Assembly (NCBI GenBank): GCA_945952045.1 | Contig: CAMFHE010000009.1 | Location: 62,001-126,000, forward strand | DNA from: an uncultured Rhizobium sp. | Lineage (GTDB): Bacteria; Pseudomonadota; Alphaproteobacteria; Rhizobiales; Rhizobiaceae | Length of the DNA: 64,000 bases | Direction of reading: 5' to 3' | Shown here: piece by piece, positions 36,365 to 45,498 of the stretch | Layout of the letters: every line of letters starts with the position of its first letter | Position numbering within the stretch: position 1 is the first letter of the stretch | Translations under genes and position numbers: made by a program | Notes under the pieces: model-generated | What the model was told of the DNA's origin: nothing | The model's database searches: none | Seen by the model: the letters and a program-made list of their open reading frames with translations, nothing else

Positions 36365-37366
36365 TCAACCGCCGGCGCGCGCGCCGAGCAAGTTGGAGGC
36401 GCGGTGCCAATTCCAGGCGGTTTCGATGATGGCGCGCAGGTCGTGTTTCGGCTCCCAGCCAAGCACGCTTTTCGCCCGCGCATTGTCGGCGACCAGCAGG
36501 GGCGCATCACCCTCGCGCCGCCCGGCAAAGGTCACCGGAAATCCGGCGCCCGAGACATCCTCGATGGCGCCGATCAGCTCGCGCACCGTCACCCCCGTGC
36601 CGGTGCCGAGATTGATCGCCGTCGAAGCGCCGCCCTCCATCAGGTAACGCAGCGCCCTGACATGCGCATCCGCCAGATCCAGCACATGGATGTAGTCGCG
36701 CACGCAGGTGCCGTCGCGCGTGTCGTAATCCGTACCGAACACCGTGAAGCCGGGGCGCCGCCCCAGTGCCGCATCGATCAGCAGCGGAATGGCATGGGTT
36801 TCCGGCTCGTGCCACTCGCCGATGCGCCCTTGGGGATCGGCGCCGGCGGCGTTGAAATAACGCAGGATCGCCGAGCGGAAACCGCTATAGTGATCGAGAT
36901 CGGCAAGCGCCTGCTCGACGATCCATTTGGTGCGGCCATAAGGATTGATCGGCGCCTGCGGATGAGTCTCGTCCATCGGCATCCGCTGCGGCAAACCATA
37001 GGTGGCGCAGGTCGAGGAAAAAACGAAGGCGGAGACGCCCGCTGCCTTCGCCTCGGCAATGACGCTGAGCGCCCCGATGACATTGGTATCGTAAAACGCC
37101 GCCGGCTCCTTGACCGATTGCCCGACCTCGATCAACGCGGCGAAATGCATGACGCCGACAGGCGCATATTTGCGGAAGACGTCGGCCAGACGCGCGCGAT
37201 CACGCACATCACCCTCTTCCATCGGCCCCCATTTGACGAACTCGCGATGGCCATTGGAAAAATTGTCGTAGACGACCGGAGTGAAGCCATGCTCGGCCAG
37301 CGTCAGGCAGGTATGGGAGCCGATATAACCCGCGCCCCCGACGACCAGCACATTTCCATTCGACAT
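36365..37366 (-). CDS. galE: UDP-glucose 4-epimerase
   Basis: 333-residue cytoplasmic short-chain-dehydrogenase-type epimerase that interconverts UDP-glucose and UDP-galactose. The NAD-binding GGAGYIGSHT starts near residue 8. The VYDNFSNGH stretch, catalytic Ser in FSSTCATYG, and Tyr-x3-Lys in NPYGRTKWIVE are present, as is GTDYDTRDGTCVRDYIHVLDL, the GalE-specific region. ATG 37366 has GGGGGA 5-6 nt upstream; a TTG four codons earlier is less likely. It follows the wzz-like gene after 78 bp. In this locus it would supply UDP-galactose for repeat-unit assembly. Confidence 0.95.
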   Translation of the reverse strand: MSNGNVLVVGGAGYIGSHTCLTLAEHGFTPVVYDNFSNGHREFVKWGPMEEGDVRDRARLADVFRKYAPVGVMHFAALIEVGQSVKEPAAFYDTNVIGALSVIAEAKAAGVSAFVFSSTCATYGLPQRMPMDETHPQAPINPYGRTKWIVEQALADLDHYSGFRSAILRYFNAAGADPQGRIGEWHEPETHAIPLLIDAALGRRPGFTVFGTDYDTRDGTCVRDYIHVLDLADAHVRALRYLMEGGASTAINLGTGTGVTVRELIGAIEDVSGAGFPVTFAGRREGDAPLLVADNARAKSVLGWEPKHDLRAIIETAWNWHRASNLLGARAGG

Positions 37367-37444
37367 CGCATCCCCCAAAATTCGCTCGTGAAATCATAGC
37401 GATGCTCTATGATTTTATCCTTAACCGGAAGGCCGACAAGCGCC

Positions 37445-38920
37445 TCAACGGTTGCGACGAAGCGATTTCAATTCCATCAGGACGACGAGGATGATGGCCA
37501 GCACAATGCCGAGAACGACGACGGCAGGCGCGATGAGGATCATCGACGGACGCGTCGAGGCAAGCGGCGCGACCGCGGCTGAAACGATGCGAACATTGTC
37601 GTTCGGCAACAGGGCCAGTTCGTAGGTTTCCTTGTTGCGGCTCAGAAGCTGCTGATAGAGATCGCGATTGGCGGTCGCCTCCCGCTCGAGTGCTGCAAGC
37701 TGAACCTTGGCGGCGTCGGTTTGCGAGATCGATTTCGCCAGATCGGCAGCCTGCTTTTCAAGCTGCGCCTGCTTTTCGGCGTTGACGTCGCGCTCGGATT
37801 TCAGCTGGCCCATCATGCGCTGACGCTGCTGGGCGATCTGGGCATCCAGGCCGTCGATCATATGTTGGGTTTCGGCGAGCCGCGGATGGCGTGGGCCATA
37901 GGTCAGAACCTGCTGGTCGCGCTGCTGCATCAGCGCTGCCCGCTGACGGCGCAGATAGGCAAGCTGATCGCTTTCCTCGTTCGTCTGGCCCGCCGTGCGG
38001 GTGTAAATTCCGGTCGATCTGCTTTCGTCGTAACGCGCCTGCGCTTCTTCGGCCGCGCTCTTGATTGCGGCAAGCTGCAGGCTGATGTCCGTCAGCTGCC
38101 GCATCTGGACGGTGTTCTGCTGGTCGAGATAGACGATATTGTTATCGGCCTTGAAGCGGGCGACGGCCTCTTCCGATTCATTGACCTTGCTGCGGATTTC
38201 CACGAGCCGGTCGGACAGGGTGCGGGCGGCGTTTTCGGTGGCGCGGTTGCGCGAGCCGTTCTGGGTTTCGGCAAAAGCGCTGGCAATGCCGTTGGCGATA
38301 CGCGCCGCCTCGGCGCCGCTTCGATCCTTGGCGGATATCTCCACCAGATAGGTCGCGCCCATGCGCTCGACATCGATCGCCTTGCGAAACTTCGCGAGGA
38401 TCTTGAGGTCGTCGATGCTTCCCGTCCAGGCCGCGCCGTTCGGCAGGAGCTTCAGCCGCTCCAGGAGATCGATGAGAAATCCATCCGAACCGACAACGCG
38501 CACCATGCTTTCCAGCACGGCGGCATCGCTGCCGATCGCCGGCAGCACTTCCTGCTGCAACGTGACTTTCTCGTCGCGCGGATCGACGAAGACGATCGCC
38601 GATGCCTTGAACGGAAAGGGAATAAAGTAGATCGCGGCCAGCGCCAGCGCCGAGAAGACCCCGGCAATGAGCGCGATCGTCAGGTCGCGGCGAAGGATCA
38701 GCGCCAGCAAGGCCATCGGATCGAAAAAACCGTCGCGCGGCGGACCGGGCGGAGGCGGCGTCGGTTCACGCGGCGGATGCTCGTCCGCGTCCTCCGGGGC
38801 GGGCTTTGCGGAGGCGGCGGCGGACGACGGTCCCTCGATGTCGCGTGCGCTCAGTCGCTCCCGTTTTCCGGGCGCGTTCCATGATCGCACAGGCTTGCCG
38901 GGCATATCCCAAGCCGACAT
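37445..38920 (-). CDS. Wzz/GumC-family chain-length determinant (polysaccharide co-polymerase)
   Basis: 491-residue inner-membrane protein. A Pro/Glu-rich cytoplasmic N-terminus (about 60 residues) precedes a first helix (DLTIALIAGVFSALALAAIY), a long periplasmic region with coiled-coil character (SDRLVEIRSKVNESEEAVARF and later QKQAQLEKQ-type repeats), and a C-terminal helix (ILIAPAVVVLGIVLAIILV). This is the PCP/Wzz-GumC layout. There is no C-terminal BY-kinase domain; the chain ends LKSLRRNR. It would set polymer length together with a Wzy polymerase. ATG 38920 is chosen for AAGGAG 9 nt upstream. It is divergent from the second Wzy-like gene, with 138 bp between. Confidence 0.88.
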   Translation of the reverse strand: MSAWDMPGKPVRSWNAPGKRERLSARDIEGPSSAAASAKPAPEDADEHPPREPTPPPPGPPRDGFFDPMALLALILRRDLTIALIAGVFSALALAAIYFIPFPFKASAIVFVDPRDEKVTLQQEVLPAIGSDAAVLESMVRVVGSDGFLIDLLERLKLLPNGAAWTGSIDDLKILAKFRKAIDVERMGATYLVEISAKDRSGAEAARIANGIASAFAETQNGSRNRATENAARTLSDRLVEIRSKVNESEEAVARFKADNNIVYLDQQNTVQMRQLTDISLQLAAIKSAAEEAQARYDESRSTGIYTRTAGQTNEESDQLAYLRRQRAALMQQRDQQVLTYGPRHPRLAETQHMIDGLDAQIAQQRQRMMGQLKSERDVNAEKQAQLEKQAADLAKSISQTDAAKVQLAALEREATANRDLYQQLLSRNKETYELALLPNDNVRIVSAAVAPLASTRPSMILIAPAVVVLGIVLAIILVVLMELKSLRRNR

Positions 38921-39058
38921 CCACAATGGCTCCTTGCCACATGCCCCCGCGGACATGCTTTACCGACCGTAGAGGCAATTGTTAAACCTGCGGTTAACCA
39001 AACGGTGACAGGCGCGCGCTAGGCTTGGCGACGGGATCAACCGGGAGCCTCAAGCGGC

Positions 39059-40612
39059 ATGGCGAATGCCTCCATACGGCAGGATCGGCCAGAGCGCGCC
39101 ACGCCTGGCCATGAGAGCGCAGCGCGACCGGCGATGGCGATGGCCATCCGCGCGCTGATGACGGTCGCCTGTGCGCTTGCCATCGTCGCCCTGCCGCTGA
39201 TCGCCAATGCGGCCAGCACCATGCTCGGCATGCTGGTCCTGGCCGCACTCGTCATCCCCTGCGCGCTCCTGTCGCCGGCAACGCTGGTCACAACCTTCTT
39301 CTGCGGCTTCATTTTCCAGAACACGATCGTCGGGATGCTGATGGACTGGGTCACGTCGAAGGCCGAGTTCGACATGATGCGCGCCTATAATTTCTTCACG
39401 GTTTGCCTGGCCTGGGCAACGATCGCCGCGAGGTTGCTGTCCGGCCGCCTGCCCTGCCCGCCAGCTCTCATGGTGTTTCTGAAGGCGACGGTCAGCGCGC
39501 TTGCCGTCATCGGCCTCTATTTCGTTCTCGGCTTTGCGCTTTACGGCACGCTCGCCATCGTCAATCTGCGCAACATCGCAACGCCGCTGCTGCTCTTCCA
39601 GATTTGCGTCGTGCTCTTCGCAACGGTGCCGCTGCGGCTCGGGCCGGAACTTTCGCTGGTCGGCCTGCTGCTGCTCTTTTGCGGTTATGCCGAATTCCTG
39701 TTTCGCAGCGACTGGCTGGCCCTGACCAACGGCGTGACCTACTGGAATCTGGCCACCGGCCCGAACTGGGCAACGCTCGCCCTCGACAAGCAGGCCCGCG
39801 AAACGGGTCTCGTCGCCAGCGGCCTGCTCGACACGTTTCACATCACCCTGTTCAATTCACCGCTGTTTGCCGATCTCGGCATCATGATGCTGCGCATGTT
39901 CGGTCCGAACATGCATGCGATCAGCTTTGCCTATTGCCTCGCCTTCTTTTCGCTGTTCACGCTTTATCGCGGCCGTTTCCTGCAGGCGCTCGCCTTTTTC
40001 GTGCTTCTGATCCTCGCCAGCGCCAAGGGACCGGTGCTGGTCTTTCTTCTGGCGGGAATGAGCTGGATCGTCTTTCAACTGTTCGGCAGCCGCATTGCGC
40101 TGACGCTTCATGCCATGGTCCTGGCGGTTTACGCGGCAAGCGGCGTGGTTCTCGGCCTGAGCATCGGCGATTTCCATGTGCTCGGACTGATGGCGGGGAT
40201 CGCCGATTTCGTCACCAATCCCCTGGGGCGCGGTATCGGCGCGGGCGGAAACCTGTCGCCGCTGTTCTTCACCATCAACTGGTATGAGGCGCAAGCCGTC
40301 GGACGAACGCCTTTTCCGGTCGAAAGCTCAGTCGGCGTCCTGCTCTATCAGATGGGCGTCGCCGCCTTTCTGGTCATCGGCGTCTATGCCTGGATCGCGC
40401 TGCGGCTGCTCGCCTTGGCGCGCTGGACGCGCAATGCCCTGCACGCATCCTTCGCCTTTGCGCTCATGGCGCTGATCGTCAACGGACTGTTCCAGGAAGA
40501 GGCCTATTTCGCGCCGCTGGCATTGTCGATATACATGGCGTTGACTGGAATGATGCTTGGCGCCGGCGTGCGCACCGGCGCGATCGGCAATCCGGATTTT
40601 ACGGTTAAATAG
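39059..40612 (+). CDS. Polysaccharide polymerase/ligase-like membrane protein (Wzy-like) 2
   Basis: 517-residue inner-membrane protein with about 12 hydrophobic helices (for example ALMTVACALAIVALPLIANA, and ALAVIGLYFVLGFALYG) and a central periplasmic loop containing DKQARETGLVASGLLDTFHI. The C-terminal half has LASAKGPVLVFLLAGM and LGRGIGAGGN, features seen in exopolysaccharide polymerases. No clear Wzy_C domain can be named. GGGAG lies about 10 nt before the ATG. It is divergent from the chain-length gene and precedes a GT4 and the GINT1-like gene on the same strand. It is probably the partner polymerase of that chain-length protein. Confidence 0.75.
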   Translation: MANASIRQDRPERATPGHESAARPAMAMAIRALMTVACALAIVALPLIANAASTMLGMLVLAALVIPCALLSPATLVTTFFCGFIFQNTIVGMLMDWVTSKAEFDMMRAYNFFTVCLAWATIAARLLSGRLPCPPALMVFLKATVSALAVIGLYFVLGFALYGTLAIVNLRNIATPLLLFQICVVLFATVPLRLGPELSLVGLLLLFCGYAEFLFRSDWLALTNGVTYWNLATGPNWATLALDKQARETGLVASGLLDTFHITLFNSPLFADLGIMMLRMFGPNMHAISFAYCLAFFSLFTLYRGRFLQALAFFVLLILASAKGPVLVFLLAGMSWIVFQLFGSRIALTLHAMVLAVYAASGVVLGLSIGDFHVLGLMAGIADFVTNPLGRGIGAGGNLSPLFFTINWYEAQAVGRTPFPVESSVGVLLYQMGVAAFLVIGVYAWIALRLLALARWTRNALHASFAFALMALIVNGLFQEEAYFAPLALSIYMALTGMMLGAGVRTGAIGNPDFTVK

Positions 40613-40802
40613 AAGCCATCTCCTGGCTATAATAGATATTGGACGGTTATTTTAAGCCAATCTTTCCGGTTTTGGCGTTTGCATGAACGATAAGCTGAGC
40701 GCCCGGACTGTTTCGGAGAGGCCGCACGCAGCAAACGGGACTATAAGAGGCGCAATGATCCGCGGGGGTTCGTGGCGATGCGCCGTTGGGAGTTGAAACC
40801 TC

Positions 40803-41990
40803 ATGTCGGCTCGTGGCGCGACACGCCCAAAACGCCTGCTGTTTGTCCAGACGCAAGCGGAAATGGCGGGTGCACAAGAGATCTCACGCATTCTGGGCGA
40901 CGGCCTTTCGCGGCCGGGCCCGGAAGGCGAGCCGGCCTATGACGTGCATCACCTTTTTCTCTACCGCAAATCCGCCGGCTGCGACGATTTTCCGAACGCC
41001 CATTTCGCCGCACGGGAGCGACCGGGAAATCCGCTCGCCAAGGCCGTCTTCTTTACCCGCCTTGCGCTGATGATGCGCAAGATCGGCGCCGATGTCGTCC
41101 TGCCGTTCCAGCATTACGGCAATATCGTCGCCGGACCGATCGCCCGCCTCGTCGGCACGCGCCGCATCATCGCCAATCATGTCTCTGCGCCAGCGACGAT
41201 CAGCGGCACGGTGCGGCGCATCGACCGGTTGCTTGGGCTCGCTGGCGCCTATGATGTGATGACGGTCAATTCGCAGGCCACCTGGCGCGATTACATGGCC
41301 TATCCCGAGCGATATCGCCGCCGCATCGTGCATGTCCCGCATGGTTTCGCACGCAAGACGACGACGCTCGACAAGATCGCCGCCCGCCGCCAACTCGGCC
41401 TGCCGGAGACGGCGACGCTGCTCGGAACGGTCGCGCGCCTGCATCCCCTGAAACGCATCGATCTCGCCATGAAGCTCCTGCCCGGCAATCCGGACCTGCA
41501 TCTGGCGATTGCCGGCCAGGGGCCGGATGCGGAGCGGCTGCACGCCGTCGCAGCAACGCTCGGCATCCGAGACAGGGTGCACTTCCTCGGCGAACGCCGC
41601 CCGGAGGAAATCGGCATTCTCCTCGCATCCCTTGATGTCTTCGTCTTCCCGAGCGAAGCCGAAACCTTCGGTCTGGCTGCGGTCGAGGCCGCCGATGCCG
41701 GCATACCGGTCGTTTCTCACGACATGCCCGTCATGCGTGAAGTGCTGCAGGTGGATGGCGTCGCCTGCGCGCTGTTTGCCGATGCCGCCGATACCGGAGC
41801 CTTCGAGGCACAGGTGCGGACCTTGTTGAGCGATCGCGGCGAATATGACCGGTTTGCCACGCTTGGCCGGCGGCTTGGCGCGCTGCATTCGCTGGACGCC
41901 ATGGTCGCCAGCTATCGCGCGCTCATCGAGGGGCGGATTGCCGGTGGACAACCACGGCATCGCCCCATGCCTGCGGAGGAAGCGGCATGA
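40803..41990 (+). CDS. Glycosyltransferase family 4
   Basis: 395-residue cytoplasmic GT-B. The N-terminal domain (RLLFVQTQAEMAGAQEISRI) carries the acceptor-side loop. The C-terminal domain has LLGTVARLHPLKRIDLAMKL, then the VFVFPSEAETFGLAAVEAAD block with the E-x7-E pair, then GIPVVSHDMPVMREVL. It lies 190 bp after the Wzy-like gene and overlaps the GINT1-like gene by 4 bp (ATGA). It probably extends the lipid-linked repeat unit; the sugar is unknown. Confidence 0.88.
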   Translation: MSARGATRPKRLLFVQTQAEMAGAQEISRILGDGLSRPGPEGEPAYDVHHLFLYRKSAGCDDFPNAHFAARERPGNPLAKAVFFTRLALMMRKIGADVVLPFQHYGNIVAGPIARLVGTRRIIANHVSAPATISGTVRRIDRLLGLAGAYDVMTVNSQATWRDYMAYPERYRRRIVHVPHGFARKTTTLDKIAARRQLGLPETATLLGTVARLHPLKRIDLAMKLLPGNPDLHLAIAGQGPDAERLHAVAATLGIRDRVHFLGERRPEEIGILLASLDVFVFPSEAETFGLAAVEAADAGIPVVSHDMPVMREVLQVDGVACALFADAADTGAFEAQVRTLLSDRGEYDRFATLGRRLGALHSLDAMVASYRALIEGRIAGGQPRHRPMPAEEAA

Positions 41991-43600
41991 ACGTCCCGCC
42001 GCAGTTTTCGCGCATTGCCATTCTCGTCGAGCGGGATGCGCTTTCCCACTGGATCATGGCGCTCGCCAAGGCGCTGGAAAGCCGCATCGGCGCCGAGATC
42101 GGGGTTGTCGTCAGCGATCTCGACGGCGGATCGAACGAGCCGGCCTTCGGCACGCTGCTCAGCCTGGAAACGCTGGTGCTGCGGCGCGGGCGCGCCTGCT
42201 GGTCCGATCGCATCACTCCCGATTGCCTGGGAAAATATCGCCAACGCGCAATCGGCAATGCCGACCTGATCATCGATCTGACCGCCGCCGGCATCGCGTC
42301 GCCGTCGATCCCGATCCTGCGCCCCTCGTTTCAGGATCGGCTGGGAGAAACCGGCCTCGCCGGCCTGCTCTTGCTCGGCATCACTCCCGAAATCGTCGTG
42401 GAACGGATCGATCCCGGCGAGGATGCCCCCAGGGAACTGGCGCATGGCGTCGCGTCTCTCGAAGCGGCGAACGGCATCGGCGGCGGCATGGAGGCCGTGT
42501 GGTCGCGATTGCTGCTGATGTTCAGCGCCGTTCTCAGCGGACAAGGCATGGTTTCGCCGATGCGCGAAACCTTGCAACAGCCGGCGCGCGCCGTGCGTCG
42601 GCGCGATCTCGTGCGCTACAGCGCCAAGATGCTGGCCACGACGGCCGCCCGCGCCGCCTATCGCCTGTGTTTCCATGGCCCCCACTGGCGGATTGGCTGG
42701 CGCATCACCGATGCCGCCAACGATGTCTGGAGCCGGCGCGATCTGGCGGGCGCCACCTGGAACGTGCTGCGCGATCCGGTCGATCATTTTTATGCCGATC
42801 CGTTTCCGTTCATCCGCGACTCCAGGCGCTTCATCTTCTTCGAGGCGCTGGATCATCGCACCCAGAAAGGCATCATCGCCTGCACCGCCTTCGGCGAGGA
42901 CGGCAAGCCGGGACCGGTCATTCCGATCATCGAGGAACCGTGGCACCTGTCCTATCCTTTCGTCTTCGAAGCCGAAGGCGCGATCTGGATGATTCCGGAA
43001 TCCTCGCTGAGCGGCCAGATCACGCTCTATCGCGCCGCCGATTTTCCCTTGCGCTGGGAGCGCCACGCGACGCTGATCGACAATGTCGAGGCGGCGGATG
43101 CGACCATCGTGTCCCATGGCGGCAAGCTGTGGATGTTTGCCGTCACACGCGAGGATATCGGGGGCTATTCCGATACGCTGGCGATCTGGATGGCCGATCG
43201 CCTCGCCGGCCCATGGCGGCCGCATGGCGGCAATCCGGTGTTGATCCATGACCGTATGGCGAGACCCGCCGGCAACATGCTGCATCGCGGCGGAGCGCTT
43301 CTTCGCCCCGTGCAGGATTGCCGCAACGGCTATGGCGCGGGTCTTGGGCTCGCGCGCATCACCCGGCTCGACGAGGAACATTTCGAGCAGGTCGTCGAGA
43401 CATGGTTGAAGCCCGGCCCCGGCTGGCCGGGGCGCAAGCTGCACACGCTGAACCGTTTCGGCGATCTCGAAGTCATCGATGGCGGCGTCTTCCGGCCCAA
43501 ATGGGAACGCGCCGCGCGTTTCATCGACCGCATTTACGATCCCGTCCGCCATGGCGCCGACAGGCCCGGCCTGAACGCGCCGCAAACCGTCAGGGCCTGA
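41987..43600 (+). CDS. GINT1-like two-domain protein (formyltransferase-like N-terminus plus beta-propeller)
   Basis: 537-residue protein without a signal peptide. The N-terminal part (about 1-215, starting RIAILVERDALSHWIMALAK) resembles formyltransferase-like domains. The C-terminal 300 residues (from WNVLRDPVDHFYADPFPFI) resemble the beta-propeller region of plant glucosamine inositolphosphorylceramide transferase (GINT1): FYADPFPF, IFFEALDHRTQKG, WHLSYPFVFEAEG, IWMIPESS and DATIVSHGGKLWMFAV recur as blades with Asp residues like GH43-type propellers. Its chemistry in bacteria is not settled; an acyl or sugar modification of the repeat unit is a reasonable guess. It is coupled to the GT4 upstream and overlaps the convergent GH5 gene by 11 bp. 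Confidence 0.65.
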   Translation: MNVPPQFSRIAILVERDALSHWIMALAKALESRIGAEIGVVVSDLDGGSNEPAFGTLLSLETLVLRRGRACWSDRITPDCLGKYRQRAIGNADLIIDLTAAGIASPSIPILRPSFQDRLGETGLAGLLLLGITPEIVVERIDPGEDAPRELAHGVASLEAANGIGGGMEAVWSRLLLMFSAVLSGQGMVSPMRETLQQPARAVRRRDLVRYSAKMLATTAARAAYRLCFHGPHWRIGWRITDAANDVWSRRDLAGATWNVLRDPVDHFYADPFPFIRDSRRFIFFEALDHRTQKGIIACTAFGEDGKPGPVIPIIEEPWHLSYPFVFEAEGAIWMIPESSLSGQITLYRAADFPLRWERHATLIDNVEAADATIVSHGGKLWMFAVTREDIGGYSDTLAIWMADRLAGPWRPHGGNPVLIHDRMARPAGNMLHRGGALLRPVQDCRNGYGAGLGLARITRLDEEHFEQVVETWLKPGPGWPGRKLHTLNRFGDLEVIDGGVFRPKWERAARFIDRIYDPVRHGADRPGLNAPQTVRA

Positions 43601-44720
43601 CGCCTCCATCCAGCGCCTGGATGACCTCGGCGTCCGGCATGTGGGTTTGCGGATCCATCAGGCTGAAGCCGTCCTGAAAATCCCAATGCGTCCAGCCGAT
43701 GCAGCGCTCACGCGCGAGGTCGCCAACCAGACCCAGCCAGGCAAGACGTGACTTGCGCGGCGCCTCAAAAGTCAGAACCCCGAACTCATTGACGATAACG
43801 GGCCGGTCGTAACGCTTCGCCCATCCGGCCATGGTGTCGAAGGCTGCGGTTACCAGGGCCTTGTCCCAGGGCTTTTCAAGCGAGCGCGTCAACAGTTGCG
43901 CCGACTTGTCATGACCGGCCGCATTCAACTGCGCGATCTGCTCGCGCACGACAGGCGTTTTCAGCGTTGCCGGAAATGGCAGGCCCTTGAGGAACCGCAA
44001 GGGATCATCCGCCGCGCCCCAGTTCAAACCCTGATGCGTAAAGGCGAAGGGATCGTAATAGTGGATGGCGTAGACGATGTTGCGATCGGAAAACGGCGTC
44101 ATGCCGCCCAACATCTCATGCCGCTGCGGCCCGGAGGGGCCAACGATGATCGTGTGTTCGGGCAGATCGACGCGAAGTTGCCGGATCAGCCGGTCCGCGG
44201 TTCGCATCCACACGGCCTGATCGATATCCGGCTCGTTGAGCAATTCGATGGCGACCTTTTTCGGATCGAGGCTGCGCGCCACCGGCATCAGGCGTTTCCA
44301 CAGGGTCGAAAGTCTTTGAAAGCCGCCGTCCGGATCGCTGGCGAATTGCGGCCCGATCTCGCCGCCGGCATGCAGGTCGAGCGAAACGGCATAGCCAAGG
44401 CTGATCAGGAAGATGGACTGGTCGTAGATCGCCGAAAGATAGGCGGCGGCATCCTTATCCTCCAGCCATCGGTGATCGATCGGCAGGCGGATATGGGTGA
44501 AGTTTTCGCCACGCAAGGCCCGCAATTGCTGCAAGGTGGGATGGCGCGCGGCATCCGCCTCGTCCCAGCCGGTCAGGTTCACGCCGCGTTGCAGGGCCTG
44601 CAACAACGCGGGATTGGGAAAATCCGGCAAGGCGCACTCCGCCGCCCGCGCCGGCACCGCCAGCGGCATCGTGCAAAGAGCGAGCGCGAAGATCCTAGTC
44701 AGAATTGCGAAGCAGGGCAT
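43590..44720 (-). CDS. Secreted glycoside hydrolase family 5 enzyme (second copy)
   Basis: 376-residue exported beta-glycanase. A signal peptide (ILTRIFALALCTMPLAVPARA, cleavage before AEC) is followed by a GH5 barrel: GVNLTGWDEAD, THIRLPIDHRW, acid/base Glu163 in IELLNEPDI, HYYDPFAFTHQG and nucleophile Glu312 in VIVNEFGVL. ATG 44720 lies inside the end of the WecG-like gene (26-bp overlap); the ribosome site is poor, so translation is probably coupled. Sequence and length differ clearly from the GH5 at 8415, so they are not recent duplicates. A glycanase within a polymer locus often trims or releases the product. Confidence 0.85.
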   Translation of the reverse strand: MPCFAILTRIFALALCTMPLAVPARAAECALPDFPNPALLQALQRGVNLTGWDEADAARHPTLQQLRALRGENFTHIRLPIDHRWLEDKDAAAYLSAIYDQSIFLISLGYAVSLDLHAGGEIGPQFASDPDGGFQRLSTLWKRLMPVARSLDPKKVAIELLNEPDIDQAVWMRTADRLIRQLRVDLPEHTIIVGPSGPQRHEMLGGMTPFSDRNIVYAIHYYDPFAFTHQGLNWGAADDPLRFLKGLPFPATLKTPVVREQIAQLNAAGHDKSAQLLTRSLEKPWDKALVTAAFDTMAGWAKRYDRPVIVNEFGVLTFEAPRKSRLAWLGLVGDLARERCIGWTHWDFQDGFSLMDPQTHMPDAEVIQALDGGVRP

Positions 44721-45498
44721 AGATCGCGACCGGATTGGTGACGAGGTAGCGCCGGACCAGCCGACGCGGCTCCAGACACATGCGATGCAACCATTCCAGC
44801 CCCGCCTGCTGCATCCATAGTGGCGCGCGCGCATTCTTGCCCGACAGGAAATCGAACAGGCCGCCGGATGTCTTGACCACGCCGACGCCTGTCAACCGGT
44901 CGAGATTGCGCTTGACGAAGGCCTGTTCCAGTGGAAAACCGAGACCTACCCAAAGGATATCCGGCCGCGCCTCGCGGATTTCGGCGACCACCGCCTCTTC
45001 CTCGTCGGGCGAAAAATAGCCGTGGCGACGGCCGGAGAAGATCAAGGCCGGATAGGCGGCGCGCATCGCATCGACGGCGCGGCGGTTGATCTCTTCGGTG
45101 CCACCGAGAAAATAGAAGGAAATGCCTTGGCGTTCGGCGCGGCGCGCAACGGCGTGAACGAGATCGGTGGTCGCCACCCGCTCGCTCAAAGGCCTGGACG
45201 AGCGCATGCGTGAAATCATCACCATCGGCATGCCGTCGGCATGGATTTCGTCGGCCTCATGCATCAAGGCCCTAAGACCGGCGTCGGATCGGCACATGGC
45301 GATCACCTGGCCGTTGGCCGAAGTGGAATAGTGCGGGCGATCGCTTCCGCCGCGTGCGGCAAGCGCCCGCGCGACAAAACCCTCGGCGGCGGCGTCCATG
45401 GATATCTGCGCGATTTGCAGACCACCCAGAAGCACGGTCGGGCAGCGGGGTACCGCTCCTGTCAATCCGATCTCCTCCTTTGCGGCGGGCAACATCAT
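44695..45498 (-). CDS. WecG/TagA/CpsF-family glycosyltransferase
   Basis: 267-residue membrane-associated glycosyltransferase (GT26). Family blocks include HYSTSANGQVIAMCRSDAG, EADEIHADGMPMVMISRM, FYFLGGTEEINRRAVDAM and PDILWVGLGFPLEQAFV. Members add ManNAc, ManNAcA or glucosyl residues to undecaprenyl-PP-linked sugars. The HADG Asp is in the usual catalytic position. ATG 45498 (GGAAAG upstream) is preferred over a TTG at 45591. It is followed by the overlapping GH5 gene. With the UDP-HexNAc dehydrogenase in this locus, transfer of a HexNAc uronate to the lipid carrier is plausible. Confidence 0.87.
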   Translation of the reverse strand: MMLPAAKEEIGLTGAVPRCPTVLLGGLQIAQISMDAAAEGFVARALAARGGSDRPHYSTSANGQVIAMCRSDAGLRALMHEADEIHADGMPMVMISRMRSSRPLSERVATTDLVHAVARRAERQGISFYFLGGTEEINRRAVDAMRAAYPALIFSGRRHGYFSPDEEEAVVAEIREARPDILWVGLGFPLEQAFVKRNLDRLTGVGVVKTSGGLFDFLSGKNARAPLWMQQAGLEWLHRMCLEPRRLVRRYLVTNPVAIYALLRNSD

